Positions 8,708 through 16,254 of a DNA stretch of 54,980 bases are shown here, in pieces (the first letter of the stretch is position 1; each line of letters starts with the position of its first letter). The notes beneath the pieces are model-generated. The model did not search any database and was not told where the DNA came from. It worked only from the letters and a program-made list of their open reading frames with translations. Origin of the DNA: Kyrpidia sp. (GTDB taxonomy: Bacteria; Bacillota; Bacilli; Kyrpidiales; Kyrpidiaceae); the NCBI GenBank assembly GCA_029960885.1, contig JASBVV010000051.1, positions 1-54,980 on the forward strand, written 5' to 3'. Made by a program: the position numbers and the translations under genes.

Positions 8708-9571
8708 TTACGAATGATTTCGATGAAATGGGTGAATCTCTTTCGCCGTCTCGTCCGAGGCCCCCCGGGCCAACCCTTCCCGAATCGCCCTCTCCCACCC
8801 GGGTACGGCCAAACCGTAGCTTTTCATGACCACGGTCGGTCGGGCCAATCCCAACCAGGCCAAGGGCGCCAGCCATCCGGGCACCACCACGTCGGCCCGC
8901 CGGCGGCGCAGGGTGCGATCGACGGCCCGCGCCACATCCGTATCCTGCAGGAGAGGCATCCACCGGGGAATCCGGTACATCGGCGTGTGCAGTTTTCCTT
9001 TCACCATCCCGGTGTCCACCGGCCCCGGCGAGACCATGGCCACGTGGAACCCCTCCGGCGCCAACTCCTGGCGCAACGAGACGGCGAAGCCCCGCAGAGC
9101 CATTTTGCTGCCGGCATAGGCCGCGAAAAATGGAAGAGGAAAATGCGTGGCCAGGGAAGACAAGAAAACGATGGACCGCCTCTTTCCCCGGCGCAACCAC
9201 GGCAAAAGCCCCTGAACGGCCCGAACGGCCCCCCAATAGTTCACATCCATCGTCCGTTGAAATTCTTCCACCGGCATCCTGAAAACCGGTGCCAGGGGCA
9301 GCACCCCCGCGGAGTAAATCAGGATATCCAACCGACCGCAAGAATGTTCCACCGCGTCGGCCATGGCGGCGCCCGCCCCGGCGTCGGTCACATCCACGGG
9401 GATCGGATGAGCCCGGCCCGGCAGTGTCCCGGCGACCTGAACCAATCGTTCGTGGTCACGGGCAAACAGCAGCGTCTCCGCTCCTTCCTCGGACAATCGC
9501 GCGGCGATCGCCCGGCCGATCCCCCTGGAGGCACCGATGACGGCCGCACATTCGCCTTCATACAATCCCAC
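8708..9571 (-). CDS. short-chain dehydrogenase/reductase
   Basis: A classical SDR of 287 residues. The Rossmann motif GASRGIGRAI (13-22) binds the nucleotide cofactor. The Ser of FLSSLATH and the YAGSK pair provide the Ser-Tyr-Lys catalytic triad, and SPGPVDTGM follows the usual pattern after the active site. The C-terminal part (RRRADVVVPGWLAPLAWLGLARP) is hydrophobic, as in membrane-associated SDRs acting on lipids or sterols. The substrate cannot be inferred. It stands alone: 97 bases from the XRE gene and 200 from the aldolase-domain gene. Confidence 0.85.
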   Translation of the reverse strand: MGLYEGECAAVIGASRGIGRAIAARLSEEGAETLLFARDHERLVQVAGTLPGRAHPIPVDVTDAGAGAAMADAVEHSCGRLDILIYSAGVLPLAPVFRMPVEEFQRTMDVNYWGAVRAVQGLLPWLRRGKRRSIVFLSSLATHFPLPFFAAYAGSKMALRGFAVSLRQELAPEGFHVAMVSPGPVDTGMVKGKLHTPMYRIPRWMPLLQDTDVARAVDRTLRRRRADVVVPGWLAPLAWLGLARPTVVMKSYGLAVPGWERAIREGLARGASDETAKEIHPFHRNHS

Positions 9572-9699
9572 CCTCGTCCCCCCTCGCCCGCTTCGACATC
9601 CCCGTCAAAAATGTTTCGGAAAATCGTTCCATACACGCCTCATTTTCGCACAGGAGCACACCGTCTTCCACCGGGCGGCCGCACATCATAACAAGATGC

Positions 9700-9724
9700 T
9701 CGCCCCCCCGGAGGGCAGGGGCGA
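9700..9724. terminator. GC-rich hairpin downstream of the aldolase-domain gene
   Basis: TCGCCCC / GGGGCGA form a perfect 7-bp stem about 48 bases past the stop codon of the leftward aldolase-domain gene. No T-tract follows, so termination is uncertain. Confidence 0.3.
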
Positions 9725-9771
9725 ATTGCTCCAGACCCGCGGGTCGGGCGGTATCTCTCCGGCCATACGAC

Positions 9772-10863
9772 TCACGTCATCGGCACATGACGGAGGATTT
9801 TTCCGTCGATGCGCGCAACGATGTCGTCGAGATCCGGACCGGTGATGGTCAGTCCGTGATTTCGCAGCCCGATCACCGCCCGGTTCGGGTCCGGCGCTTC
9901 GCGGACCAATTGGGCCACCTCCCCGGCCAATTGGATCGTCCCGCAGGGATAGTTGACTTGGGTGGCCGGCACCCCTTCCATCCAAGCGTGAACATGAATG
10001 ATGGCGCCGACATCCGGATGGTCGCGATAAATCATCCAGTGCTCAATCGCATCAACCGACACCCTTCTGGGCTTGACGTGGGGCGGGACCGAGAGGACCA
10101 TCTCGTTGTGCACGGGGTCGTAATCTTTCACCAGTAACACATGTTCGCCCACTTTGCTCATCGCACCTTTGTTGATGCCGCTGGCGCTCATCCAGAACCC
10201 GCCGCTCGGGCATCGCGCACTGAGGTTCCCGTAACTGAGTCCCCCAATTCCGAACAGGTGGTGTACGTGACGCATGTCCCTGGGAGACAAAAGCTGTTCC
10301 ATCGGGAAGGGAGCGGGCAACAGGTCCCACTCATCCAGTCGCCTGCCGGCCCAAAACAATCGTTCGGTCACCTCGTCCCCGTTCCACAGGGATTCGGGGA
10401 GATCCGGCTCAAACCGGTTGTTGATCACCAGCCTGGAAGTGGCCAACGGCCACAGACGATCCACCACTCTCATGATCCAACGTTCAAATTTATGTTCACC
10501 TTCGGTTTCCTCAACCCAATACGACCCTTGTTCCAACGTGACAAAGGCCGCCCGGCATTCGGATGGGTCCCGACTCGCCATCAGCAGAAGATTCCCCAAA
10601 GACCGGATGAGCAGGGGATAGCCGAAATGAAGCAGATTCTCGGGCCAATGGTCCACAAAGACCACCGACACCACATAGATGCTCTGGGAGCGCCTGCGGT
10701 ACGGCACCACTCGTCCGGGTTCCAACACCTGAAAGATCACGGTGGAATCCCTCTGTCCCGCCTGGTCCGACGGAATCATCCCCCGGCGGTGCATCTCCTC
10801 TCGCAGGGCATCGAGAAATCGATCTTCCTCCGTGTCCCAATCACCAACAATGGCAAACCCCAT
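9772..10863 (-). CDS. two-part protein: unknown N-terminal domain plus class II aldolase/adducin domain
   Basis: The last 175 or so of 363 residues form a class II aldolase/adducin domain: GGLSYGNLSAR, SASGINKG, the metal-ligand motif IIHVHAW and the distal LRNHGLTITG. These domains bind a divalent metal and act on phosphorylated or plain hydroxy-aldehydes, or serve as decarboxylases or dehydratases. The first 190 residues match no domain I recognise. They contain a mixed helix/strand region with GYPLLIRSLGNLLLMASR and many aromatic residues. Family members are usually about 210-230 residues, so the extra half is notable. The start is the first ATG, with GGGAGGTGG just upstream. Confidence 0.7.
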   Translation of the reverse strand: MGFAIVGDWDTEEDRFLDALREEMHRRGMIPSDQAGQRDSTVIFQVLEPGRVVPYRRRSQSIYVVSVVFVDHWPENLLHFGYPLLIRSLGNLLLMASRDPSECRAAFVTLEQGSYWVEETEGEHKFERWIMRVVDRLWPLATSRLVINNRFEPDLPESLWNGDEVTERLFWAGRRLDEWDLLPAPFPMEQLLSPRDMRHVHHLFGIGGLSYGNLSARCPSGGFWMSASGINKGAMSKVGEHVLLVKDYDPVHNEMVLSVPPHVKPRRVSVDAIEHWMIYRDHPDVGAIIHVHAWMEGVPATQVNYPCGTIQLAGEVAQLVREAPDPNRAVIGLRNHGLTITGPDLDDIVARIDGKILRHVPMT

Positions 10864-11043
10864 CGTCCGCCCACCTCCCTACAGCCATTTCGACAAATCT
10901 CTGAAAAAGTATACCCTTCCCCTCAGACCCTCATGCCGAACCGGCCCACGCGATCGCACATTTTGCGTGTTTGGGTAAGAAGTCCACAATTTTGCGGAGG
11001 CTGCCGCATCTTTATAGCACTAGATAAGGAGGTGAACGACAGT

Positions 11044-11187
11044 ATGTACTGGGGTGTGTTCGGTCCTGCGACCCGTTGGGCCGTGGTCTTCCTCATCATC
11101 TTCGTGTTGTTCTTCCTGATCGCGCCCGGCGACGGGCACGGTTACGGAGCCGGAGGCGGAGCTGCGGCCTCCGCAGTGACGTATTAA
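11044..11187 (+). CDS. small single-span membrane peptide (47 residues)
   Basis: A short frame begins with a strong AGGAGGTG site eight bases before ATG. The peptide has aromatic and charged residues, one hydrophobic helix (WAVVFLIIFVLFFLIA, about 12-27), then a glycine/alanine tail (GYGAGGGAAASA). This resembles the YjcZ/sporulation-type small membrane peptides only in general character. It is monocistronic, reading away from the aldolase-domain gene and towards the aminotransferase gene. No function is known; a spore or envelope role is a guess. Confidence 0.6.
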   Translation: MYWGVFGPATRWAVVFLIIFVLFFLIAPGDGHGYGAGGGAAASAVTY

Positions 11188-11234
11188 GCGGTATGTCGTT
11201 CGCGAAAGGGGAGGGGCAACCCTCCCCTGTACCA

Positions 11235-12386
11235 TCATGGACCGATCGCTGCAACCGCCCGATCAATCTCGTCTTCGCTGTTGAAAAAACCCAACGAAGC
11301 GCGCACCCAGGGACTGCCTGGAATTGTCCGCATCAGCACGCCCCGGGAGCGAAGTCGCTCCAACACCGCTTCCGGCGATTGTCCGTCCACTTCAAAAGTC
11401 ACCAGTCCCGCATGGTCTTCGGGGGTCACCACCCGAACACCGGCCATCTCCCGCAAACGAGACCTGAACAAGCCGGCCAACCGGCGGGTGCGCCGATAGA
11501 CCGGCTCCCGTCCCACCTCCTCGACAAATTGCAGGCTGGCGAGCATGCCGGCGAACAACGGAACCGATGCGGAGGACACTTCAAACTTGCGCGCGTCGGG
11601 ATGGTAGACGACCTCCGGCCAGGGACCCATTCGGCGCAGCCCCGCCCACCCCACCAACGTGGGGTTGACCTCGTCCAGGCGATCCTCGGCCACATACAAA
11701 GCCCCGCATCCCTCCGGACCACAGAGCCATTTTTGCCCGGGCATGGCGTAAAAGTCCACTCCGGTCCCGCTGAGCCGGAGAGGGAGCGCGCCGACCCCTT
11801 GGGCGCCGTCCACCAACGTCCACACGCCCTTCTCCCGGGCCCACGCCGCCGCCTGTTCCATGGGAAGCACCGCTCCGGTCCGATAGGACACATGGGAGAA
11901 CGCGATCATGCGAGTCCGCGGGGTCAGCGCCCGTTCGAGAGCCGCAATCATATCCACCTCACCCGTGCCGAGATCGACAAACCGCACGCGCACCCCCCGA
12001 CGCTGGGACAACAGGTGCAAGGGCATGATCACCCCGGAGTGCTCCAGGTTCGTGGTGATCACCTCGTCATCCTCGTTCCACTCCAGGCCGGCCAAAGCCA
12101 GACCCACCCCTTCGGTGGTATTGTGGGTCAGAGCAATAGACGTCGGGGCCGCCCCCACCATCTCCGCCCACCGTTTTCGAAGCTCTTCCTTTAACTCGGC
12201 CGCTTTCCGGTGCACCTCAGGGTCGATTCGCCCCTGCTCGGCCTCAGTCTGACTTTGGTTCTCCATGGTCCGGATCGCCCTCAGCGGAAGCGGGCCCGTG
12301 GTCCCGGTGTTCATATAGACCCAGCGGTCCACCGCCGGCATCTCCCGTCGAATTTCAGGCAACGACATCCGCAGTTCCTCCGCCAC
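11235..12386 (-). CDS. class V aminotransferase / cysteine desulfurase-like PLP enzyme
   Basis: The 383-residue protein has the fold-type I PLP layout of the class V family: N-terminal YMNTGTTGPLP, THNTTEGVGLAL (phosphate binding), NLEHSG, LVDGAQGVGALP with the PLP-ring aspartate, and the Schiff-base lysine in MPGQKWLCGPEG. The C-terminal domain carries LVTFEVDG and ends with RASLGFFNSEDEID. The overall pattern is nearest to isopenicillin-N-epimerase-like or selenocysteine-lyase-like members rather than true NifS/IscS. No Fe-S assembly genes are adjacent, so the substrate is undefined. Confidence 0.8.
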   Translation of the reverse strand: MAEELRMSLPEIRREMPAVDRWVYMNTGTTGPLPLRAIRTMENQSQTEAEQGRIDPEVHRKAAELKEELRKRWAEMVGAAPTSIALTHNTTEGVGLALAGLEWNEDDEVITTNLEHSGVIMPLHLLSQRRGVRVRFVDLGTGEVDMIAALERALTPRTRMIAFSHVSYRTGAVLPMEQAAAWAREKGVWTLVDGAQGVGALPLRLSGTGVDFYAMPGQKWLCGPEGCGALYVAEDRLDEVNPTLVGWAGLRRMGPWPEVVYHPDARKFEVSSASVPLFAGMLASLQFVEEVGREPVYRRTRRLAGLFRSRLREMAGVRVVTPEDHAGLVTFEVDGQSPEAVLERLRSRGVLMRTIPGSPWVRASLGFFNSEDEIDRAVAAIGP

Positions 12387-12471
12387 CGCGATCCCCCTTT
12401 CCGATCTTTATTGCCGGCCTGCTGTCTCGGGCCGACCGCCACTCGATACCCCGGTTGTCTGCCATCCCGGT

Positions 12472-12924
12472 CTATTTATAAAAGACCGGCTCATCGGTGG
12501 GTTCAAGATAGGGCCGATACGTCCAGATCAACTCGTGCTGAATGTTCACGAGGTACTCACCGCCGCCGAGAACCTGTTCGACCATCCCCACCCGATATCG
12601 ATGACGCCTCACGTGACCGAGATATTTGACCTTTTGCCCAACTTCGAGATCTGTCTCCCACCCGTCCGCGGTCAAGTCCACAGCGGGCAACCGCCCTTCC
12701 CCGGATTCCCGGAAGGAATGAGCCTCCATGCCGGAGGGGCCGTGACTGGACCGTCGCCCGCCTGTGGTCCGGGGATTGTCATGGGACAAGCGTCTCTTCC
12801 CCTGCCCCGATGGACGACGCCGACGTGAACCGCGCCGACCCGGGGGCGACACCCCGCTTTCTCCTTCACGAGGATGGAAATCGCCGCCGGACCTCCCCGG
12901 CTTTTTGCTCTCATCTCGTTCCAT
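12472..12924 (-). CDS. hypothetical protein with basic disordered N-terminus
   Basis: About 150 residues. The first 85 are dominated by Arg, Gly, Ser and Pro (for example RRGSRRRRPSGQGKRR) and are probably disordered and possibly nucleic-acid binding. The last 65 form a compact region (VGQKVKYLGHVRRHRYRVGMVEQV, then WTYRPYLEPTDEP) that could be an SH3-like barrel. I do not recognise a family. The frame extends to an ATG at 12945, but GGGCGG spaced five bases before ATG 12924 favours the shorter form. It overlaps the end of the upstream hypothetical gene by 14 bases, so the two are probably co-translated. Confidence 0.5.
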   Translation of the reverse strand: MERDESKKPGRSGGDFHPREGESGVSPPGRRGSRRRRPSGQGKRRLSHDNPRTTGGRRSSHGPSGMEAHSFRESGEGRLPAVDLTADGWETDLEVGQKVKYLGHVRRHRYRVGMVEQVLGGGEYLVNIQHELIWTYRPYLEPTDEPVFYK

Positions 12925-13174
12925 CCGATCCGCCCGGCCTCCCATGTTCGCCGTTTTTCAACACGCTACCCCGATGACGCCGGACCATCCGCGCAAACAC
13001 CTCCCCGTCGACGGGACCGAGGTTGGCCCGATAGAGATCCAGAGAAATATGGCAACCGTCCCGGTCCTCTTCGGCGGAAAACCGGGCGGCCGCGACCGCG
13101 CCGTCCGCCAATTCATACGTCAAGTAGAATGTATCCTCGGATTTCGTTTCAAACCTCCGCCTCCTTGTCTCCAT
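12911..13174 (-). CDS. hypothetical protein, 87 residues
   Basis: A small soluble protein with a strand-rich centre (FYLTYELADGAVAAARFSAEE), a second segment GCHISLDLYRANLG and a basic tail. It has no membrane segment, cysteine motif or recognised domain. GGAAGGAAG precedes ATG. Its 3' end overlaps the next hypothetical gene, and its start is divergent from the beta-lactamase-like gene 68 bases away, so the two transcription units share a small promoter region. Confidence 0.5.
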   Translation of the reverse strand: METRRRRFETKSEDTFYLTYELADGAVAAARFSAEEDRDGCHISLDLYRANLGPVDGEVFARMVRRHRGSVLKNGEHGRPGGSDGTR

Positions 13175-13241
13175 TCTTCCTTCCCATGCTACAATGATAC
13201 CAGTTCAGCGCCCAAAGGAACACTTCGTCAAGGAGGCGGCC

Positions 13242-14207
13242 ATGTACACGCCGTACAATCCCGGTTATCCATCGCGGTTTTCCGATCAAAAAAAACAATT
13301 GGCCCGGAAAAAGCGCCGGCGCAGGCGAATCATCACTCTGACCATTCTCGTCCTTCTTCTCGGATGGGTGGGGTTGGAGTTGGGGAGAGTCATCGCCACA
13401 TGGGCGAGAGGAGATGGAACCGGTGATTCGGTGCATGGCGCCAAACCGCCCGATTACACGTTCCTGCGCCAGGCGATCGCCACCTATCTGGCGTCCCAGC
13501 CGGGAAGTTACGGCGTTGTGGCCGTGGATCTGGCCTCGGGGGCCAAGCTGGACGTGGACGGCGACCGAGTCTTTTACGCGGCCAGTACATTCAAACTGCC
13601 CTTGAACCTCTACCTGTACACCCTGATCGCCGAAGGCCGGGTGGACCCCAATACCAAGTTGACCTACGAGGCGTCCGATTATGAAGAGGGAACCGGATGG
13701 ATCGCGGGTACTCCGGTGGGCAGCGAATACACGATTCGCGAGTTGTCCCAAGCCTCCATCGTCGCCAGCGACAATGTGGCCACCAATATCCTTTTGGACG
13801 ATCTGGGGATCGACCATGTGAAGTCCTTCATGCAGCAACTCGGAGGGAAACACGTCATCGAGGGGGACAATGTCACCAGCGCCGACGATATGGCCCTGTA
13901 TGCGATCAAACTGTACGAGTTCTCGAAACAGCACCCCGCCGTCGCGGCGCCGCTCATTGAAGACTTGGAGCATACGGATTTCAATGACCGGATCCCCGCC
14001 AAGCTGCCCGCCGACATCCCCGTGGCGCACAAAATCGGCAATTGGACCGATCAGTGGCACGATGTGGGGATTGTTTACCTTCCGGGACGACCGTATGTAA
14101 TCAGCCTGTTCAGTCGGGACATCGACCAGGATACGGCCTCGCAGGTACTCTCCACGGTGTCCCGGATGGTGTACGATTTTCAGGTCCGGCTCCCCAGATC
14201 GACGTGA
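13242..14207 (+). CDS. membrane-anchored class A beta-lactamase-like serine hydrolase
   Basis: From ATG 13242 (AAGGAGG six bases ahead) the protein is 321 residues. It has a short cytoplasmic tail with a basic run (18-29), one membrane helix (31-47, IITLTILVLLLGWVGLE) and an extracellular penicillin-recognising domain. Active-site motifs are S115-T-F-K118 (SxxK) and S176-D-N178 (SDN). The third motif reads K264-I-G266 where K-T/S-G is usual. The frame also opens at 13194, but no ribosome site supports that. It may act on peptidoglycan or be a non-enzymatic relative; resistance activity is not implied. Confidence 0.8.
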   Translation: MYTPYNPGYPSRFSDQKKQLARKKRRRRRIITLTILVLLLGWVGLELGRVIATWARGDGTGDSVHGAKPPDYTFLRQAIATYLASQPGSYGVVAVDLASGAKLDVDGDRVFYAASTFKLPLNLYLYTLIAEGRVDPNTKLTYEASDYEEGTGWIAGTPVGSEYTIRELSQASIVASDNVATNILLDDLGIDHVKSFMQQLGGKHVIEGDNVTSADDMALYAIKLYEFSKQHPAVAAPLIEDLEHTDFNDRIPAKLPADIPVAHKIGNWTDQWHDVGIVYLPGRPYVISLFSRDIDQDTASQVLSTVSRMVYDFQVRLPRST

Positions 14208-14249
14208 ATGCCGGATCGGGCGGTTATCCCGGCCCCCGCGCCCCGGCCG

Positions 14250-15536
14250 TCACAGGCCGGCACCGTCCGCACTCGCGGCATCAAGCGCTTCGAGAATCGC
14301 CGCCCGGCGGGCGCGGCACACCTCCCGGCGTTCGGGGGGCACCAGCACGTACAGACGCCAAAGGTCCCGGTATTTTTGTTCGAGAAGGCGCACCTCCAGC
14401 TCGGTGCTCACGCTGGCCCGGCCCAAAGGCTTCAGCCCGTCCGCGGTGAGGCATCGGGCGTCCACCTCTTTCATGAAGGTCTCCGCCTGACAATAGAGGA
14501 TCACTTCGTCCTCGCCACACCCGAGCAGCCGGGCGATCCACCGCTCCATCTCCCGCCGGGCGGCCGGGTCGCGCCACCGCCTCACCCAAAGGCTCCTGCG
14601 CTCATCCGTCAGATCCCCGGGATATACCTCCACCCCGCGCTTGAAGAGGCGCCGGCCCAAAAACCGGTCGAACATGCGGGCGATCCGACGATCTTTCGAT
14701 CCGGTTTGCCGCAGCCGCTCCAGGAGCTCCCCGTCTCCCCAGTTCAGCAACTCTTTCTCGGTCAGCCGCCCGTCCTCGGCCGCCCATTCCGCCATCCGCG
14801 CCACCATGGCCGACGAGGCGATTTTCGTATGGTGATAGTACAGCCTTTCCGTCAGCACATACCGCATATGCAGCATGTGGAAAAATTCCGAGCGGACATC
14901 CGCCCGCTCCCGCCCGCCCTTCACGAGATTCACGGCGAGCCGCCCGTCTGCGATGACAAAGTTCGACAACAGCCGATCGTCGTAATCCATCCGCAGGCCG
15001 GCAAACCAAGCATCCCGCCGCACATAGTCGAACAGGTCGGCGTCCACGGTCCCGGACACGATCTCCCGGGCCCAGGGTAAATCAGACGGGGTTCGGGGGT
15101 CCAGCAGATCCCGGACGAAGGGCAACACCCCCCACTTCTCGAGCGCCTCTCCCAATTCCTCGGAAAATACATATTGCAGCCGCGCCCCGGTGTCGTGCCG
15201 GGGAAAGAGGAGCCACTCATCTTCAAGGGTGTGTCCGAACGGAACGTGGGTGACATCATGGAGAAGGGCCGCCAAAGCGATGGCTTCGAGCTCAACGGGG
15301 TCTGCCCGGGCCACTTCCGGTGATCCCGAGTCCTGCAGTCGTCCCATGATTTGTTTTGAAATCCAATATGTTCCGATAGAATGTTCAAACCGTGTATGAT
15401 GGCAACCGGGATAGACCAGATACGCCGTTCCCAGTTGCCGGATCCCCCGCAGGCGCTGAAACGCCCGGGTGTCGATCACCCGGGCCGCCCAGGGACTGAT
15501 CGCAATATCTCCGTGCACCGGGTCTCGAATGACCAT
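14250..15536 (-). CDS. HD-domain phosphohydrolase (dGTPase/SAMHD1-like)
   Basis: The 428-residue protein has the order of metal ligands seen in HD hydrolases acting on nucleotides: RDPVHGDI at the N-terminus, HTRFEHSIGTYWI (first His), LLHDVTHVPFGHTLED (central HD pair) and DADLFDYVRRDAWFAGL (distal Asp). This matches the family of the B. subtilis YwfO type, which hydrolyses dNTPs or related nucleotides. The C-terminal 150 residues are helical and charged. The start (ATG 15536) is followed at once by the conserved motif, so it is probably right. The neighbours are unrelated. Confidence 0.8.
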   Translation of the reverse strand: MVIRDPVHGDIAISPWAARVIDTRAFQRLRGIRQLGTAYLVYPGCHHTRFEHSIGTYWISKQIMGRLQDSGSPEVARADPVELEAIALAALLHDVTHVPFGHTLEDEWLLFPRHDTGARLQYVFSEELGEALEKWGVLPFVRDLLDPRTPSDLPWAREIVSGTVDADLFDYVRRDAWFAGLRMDYDDRLLSNFVIADGRLAVNLVKGGRERADVRSEFFHMLHMRYVLTERLYYHHTKIASSAMVARMAEWAAEDGRLTEKELLNWGDGELLERLRQTGSKDRRIARMFDRFLGRRLFKRGVEVYPGDLTDERRSLWVRRWRDPAARREMERWIARLLGCGEDEVILYCQAETFMKEVDARCLTADGLKPLGRASVSTELEVRLLEQKYRDLWRLYVLVPPERREVCRARRAAILEALDAASADGAGL

Positions 15537-15740
15537 GAGCCGCCCTCCTCACCCCCATTGTAGCGGGCACGAGGATCGCCGTCCACGAGGGGAACCGGGC
15601 CGGAGCGCAACGGGGCCGCCGAACAGCCGCCGCCCCCGGGGTCGCTCCCGCGTACCGCCCTGGCCTGACAAAAAACGGGGGATTGACCCGCGACATCCGT
15701 GCGCGTTCCCTTGTCGACGGCGATCCGGTCTTGGAAACGC

Positions 15741-16022
15741 TCACTCGTCGCCGTTCATGCAACAGCGAATCGTGTCAATTTTATTCGAATAGCTGGCGCC
15801 GCAAATCCGGCACGTCAACTCGTCATCCAACTCTCTTTCATCCCGAAAAATGACCACTTTTCCCGGATCCGCATCCACGGTGAACTCCCCATTATCCGTT
15901 TTGCGCAAGGTGTAGATCGTGTCGCCGTAGACGAATCGCATACCCGTCAGCTCCTCATCCGCCCTGCCCAGTTGCCGGTTTCGTTCAATCCATTTCCGCA
16001 CCAATTGCACTCCTGTGGTCAT
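15741..16022 (-). CDS. small cysteine-rich hypothetical protein
   Basis: 93 residues with an N-terminal helix (LVRKWIERNRQLG), a beta-rich middle (MRFVYGDTIYTLRKTDNGEFTVD) and a C-terminal cysteine cluster CRICG plus CC twelve residues on. The cluster could bind zinc. The strand pattern would fit a small adaptor or regulatory protein. I do not recognise the family. AGGGAAGGG precedes ATG. The 204-base gap to the HD gene shows no other frame. Confidence 0.5.
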   Translation of the reverse strand: MTTGVQLVRKWIERNRQLGRADEELTGMRFVYGDTIYTLRKTDNGEFTVDADPGKVVIFRDERELDDELTCRICGASYSNKIDTIRCCMNGDE

Positions 16023-16058
16023 GTCCCTTCCCTGCCCCTTTCCCGTATCGTTTCCTTC

Positions 16059-16089
16059 ATTGTACTATAACAGATTCGCAACGTACAAT
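16059..16089. promoter_or_regulatory. 7-bp inverted repeat upstream of the cysteine-rich gene
   Basis: ATTGTAC and GTACAAT are separated by 17 bases. Read leftward, TTGTAC, 18 bases, TACAAT also resembles a promoter for the small gene, so the symmetry may be partly incidental. Confidence 0.3.
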
Positions 16090-16170
16090 CCTGTTTCAGA
16101 GGTGTTGCCCTCCGACGCAGGAACCATGCCTCCCCGATCATCATGCGGAACGTCCATCCCCAGGCTTCCC

Positions 16171-16205
16171 TTATCCCGGATAACCGGATACAATGGAAGT
16201 ATCCG
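16171..16205. promoter_or_regulatory. cluster of GGATA half-sites upstream of the acetoacetyl-CoA synthetase gene
   Basis: Two perfect inverted repeats lie side by side: TTATCC-c-GGATAA (16171-16183) and CGGATAC-7-GTATCCG (16185-16205). All four arms contain GGATA or its complement. They end 50 bases before the start codon and overlap the only TACAAT-like -10 in the region, which fits operator sites of a dimeric regulator. Confidence 0.45.
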
Positions 16206-16254
16206 CAGAAAGACCATGAACTGATCGATTGGCGACAAAGGCAGGTGTCACAAC

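Noticed and set aside
10141-11187. 348-codon frame ending in the small membrane peptide
   Set aside because: Its first 300 codons are antisense to the aldolase-domain gene and lack a ribosome site. Only the last 47 codons, behind a strong SD, are accepted.
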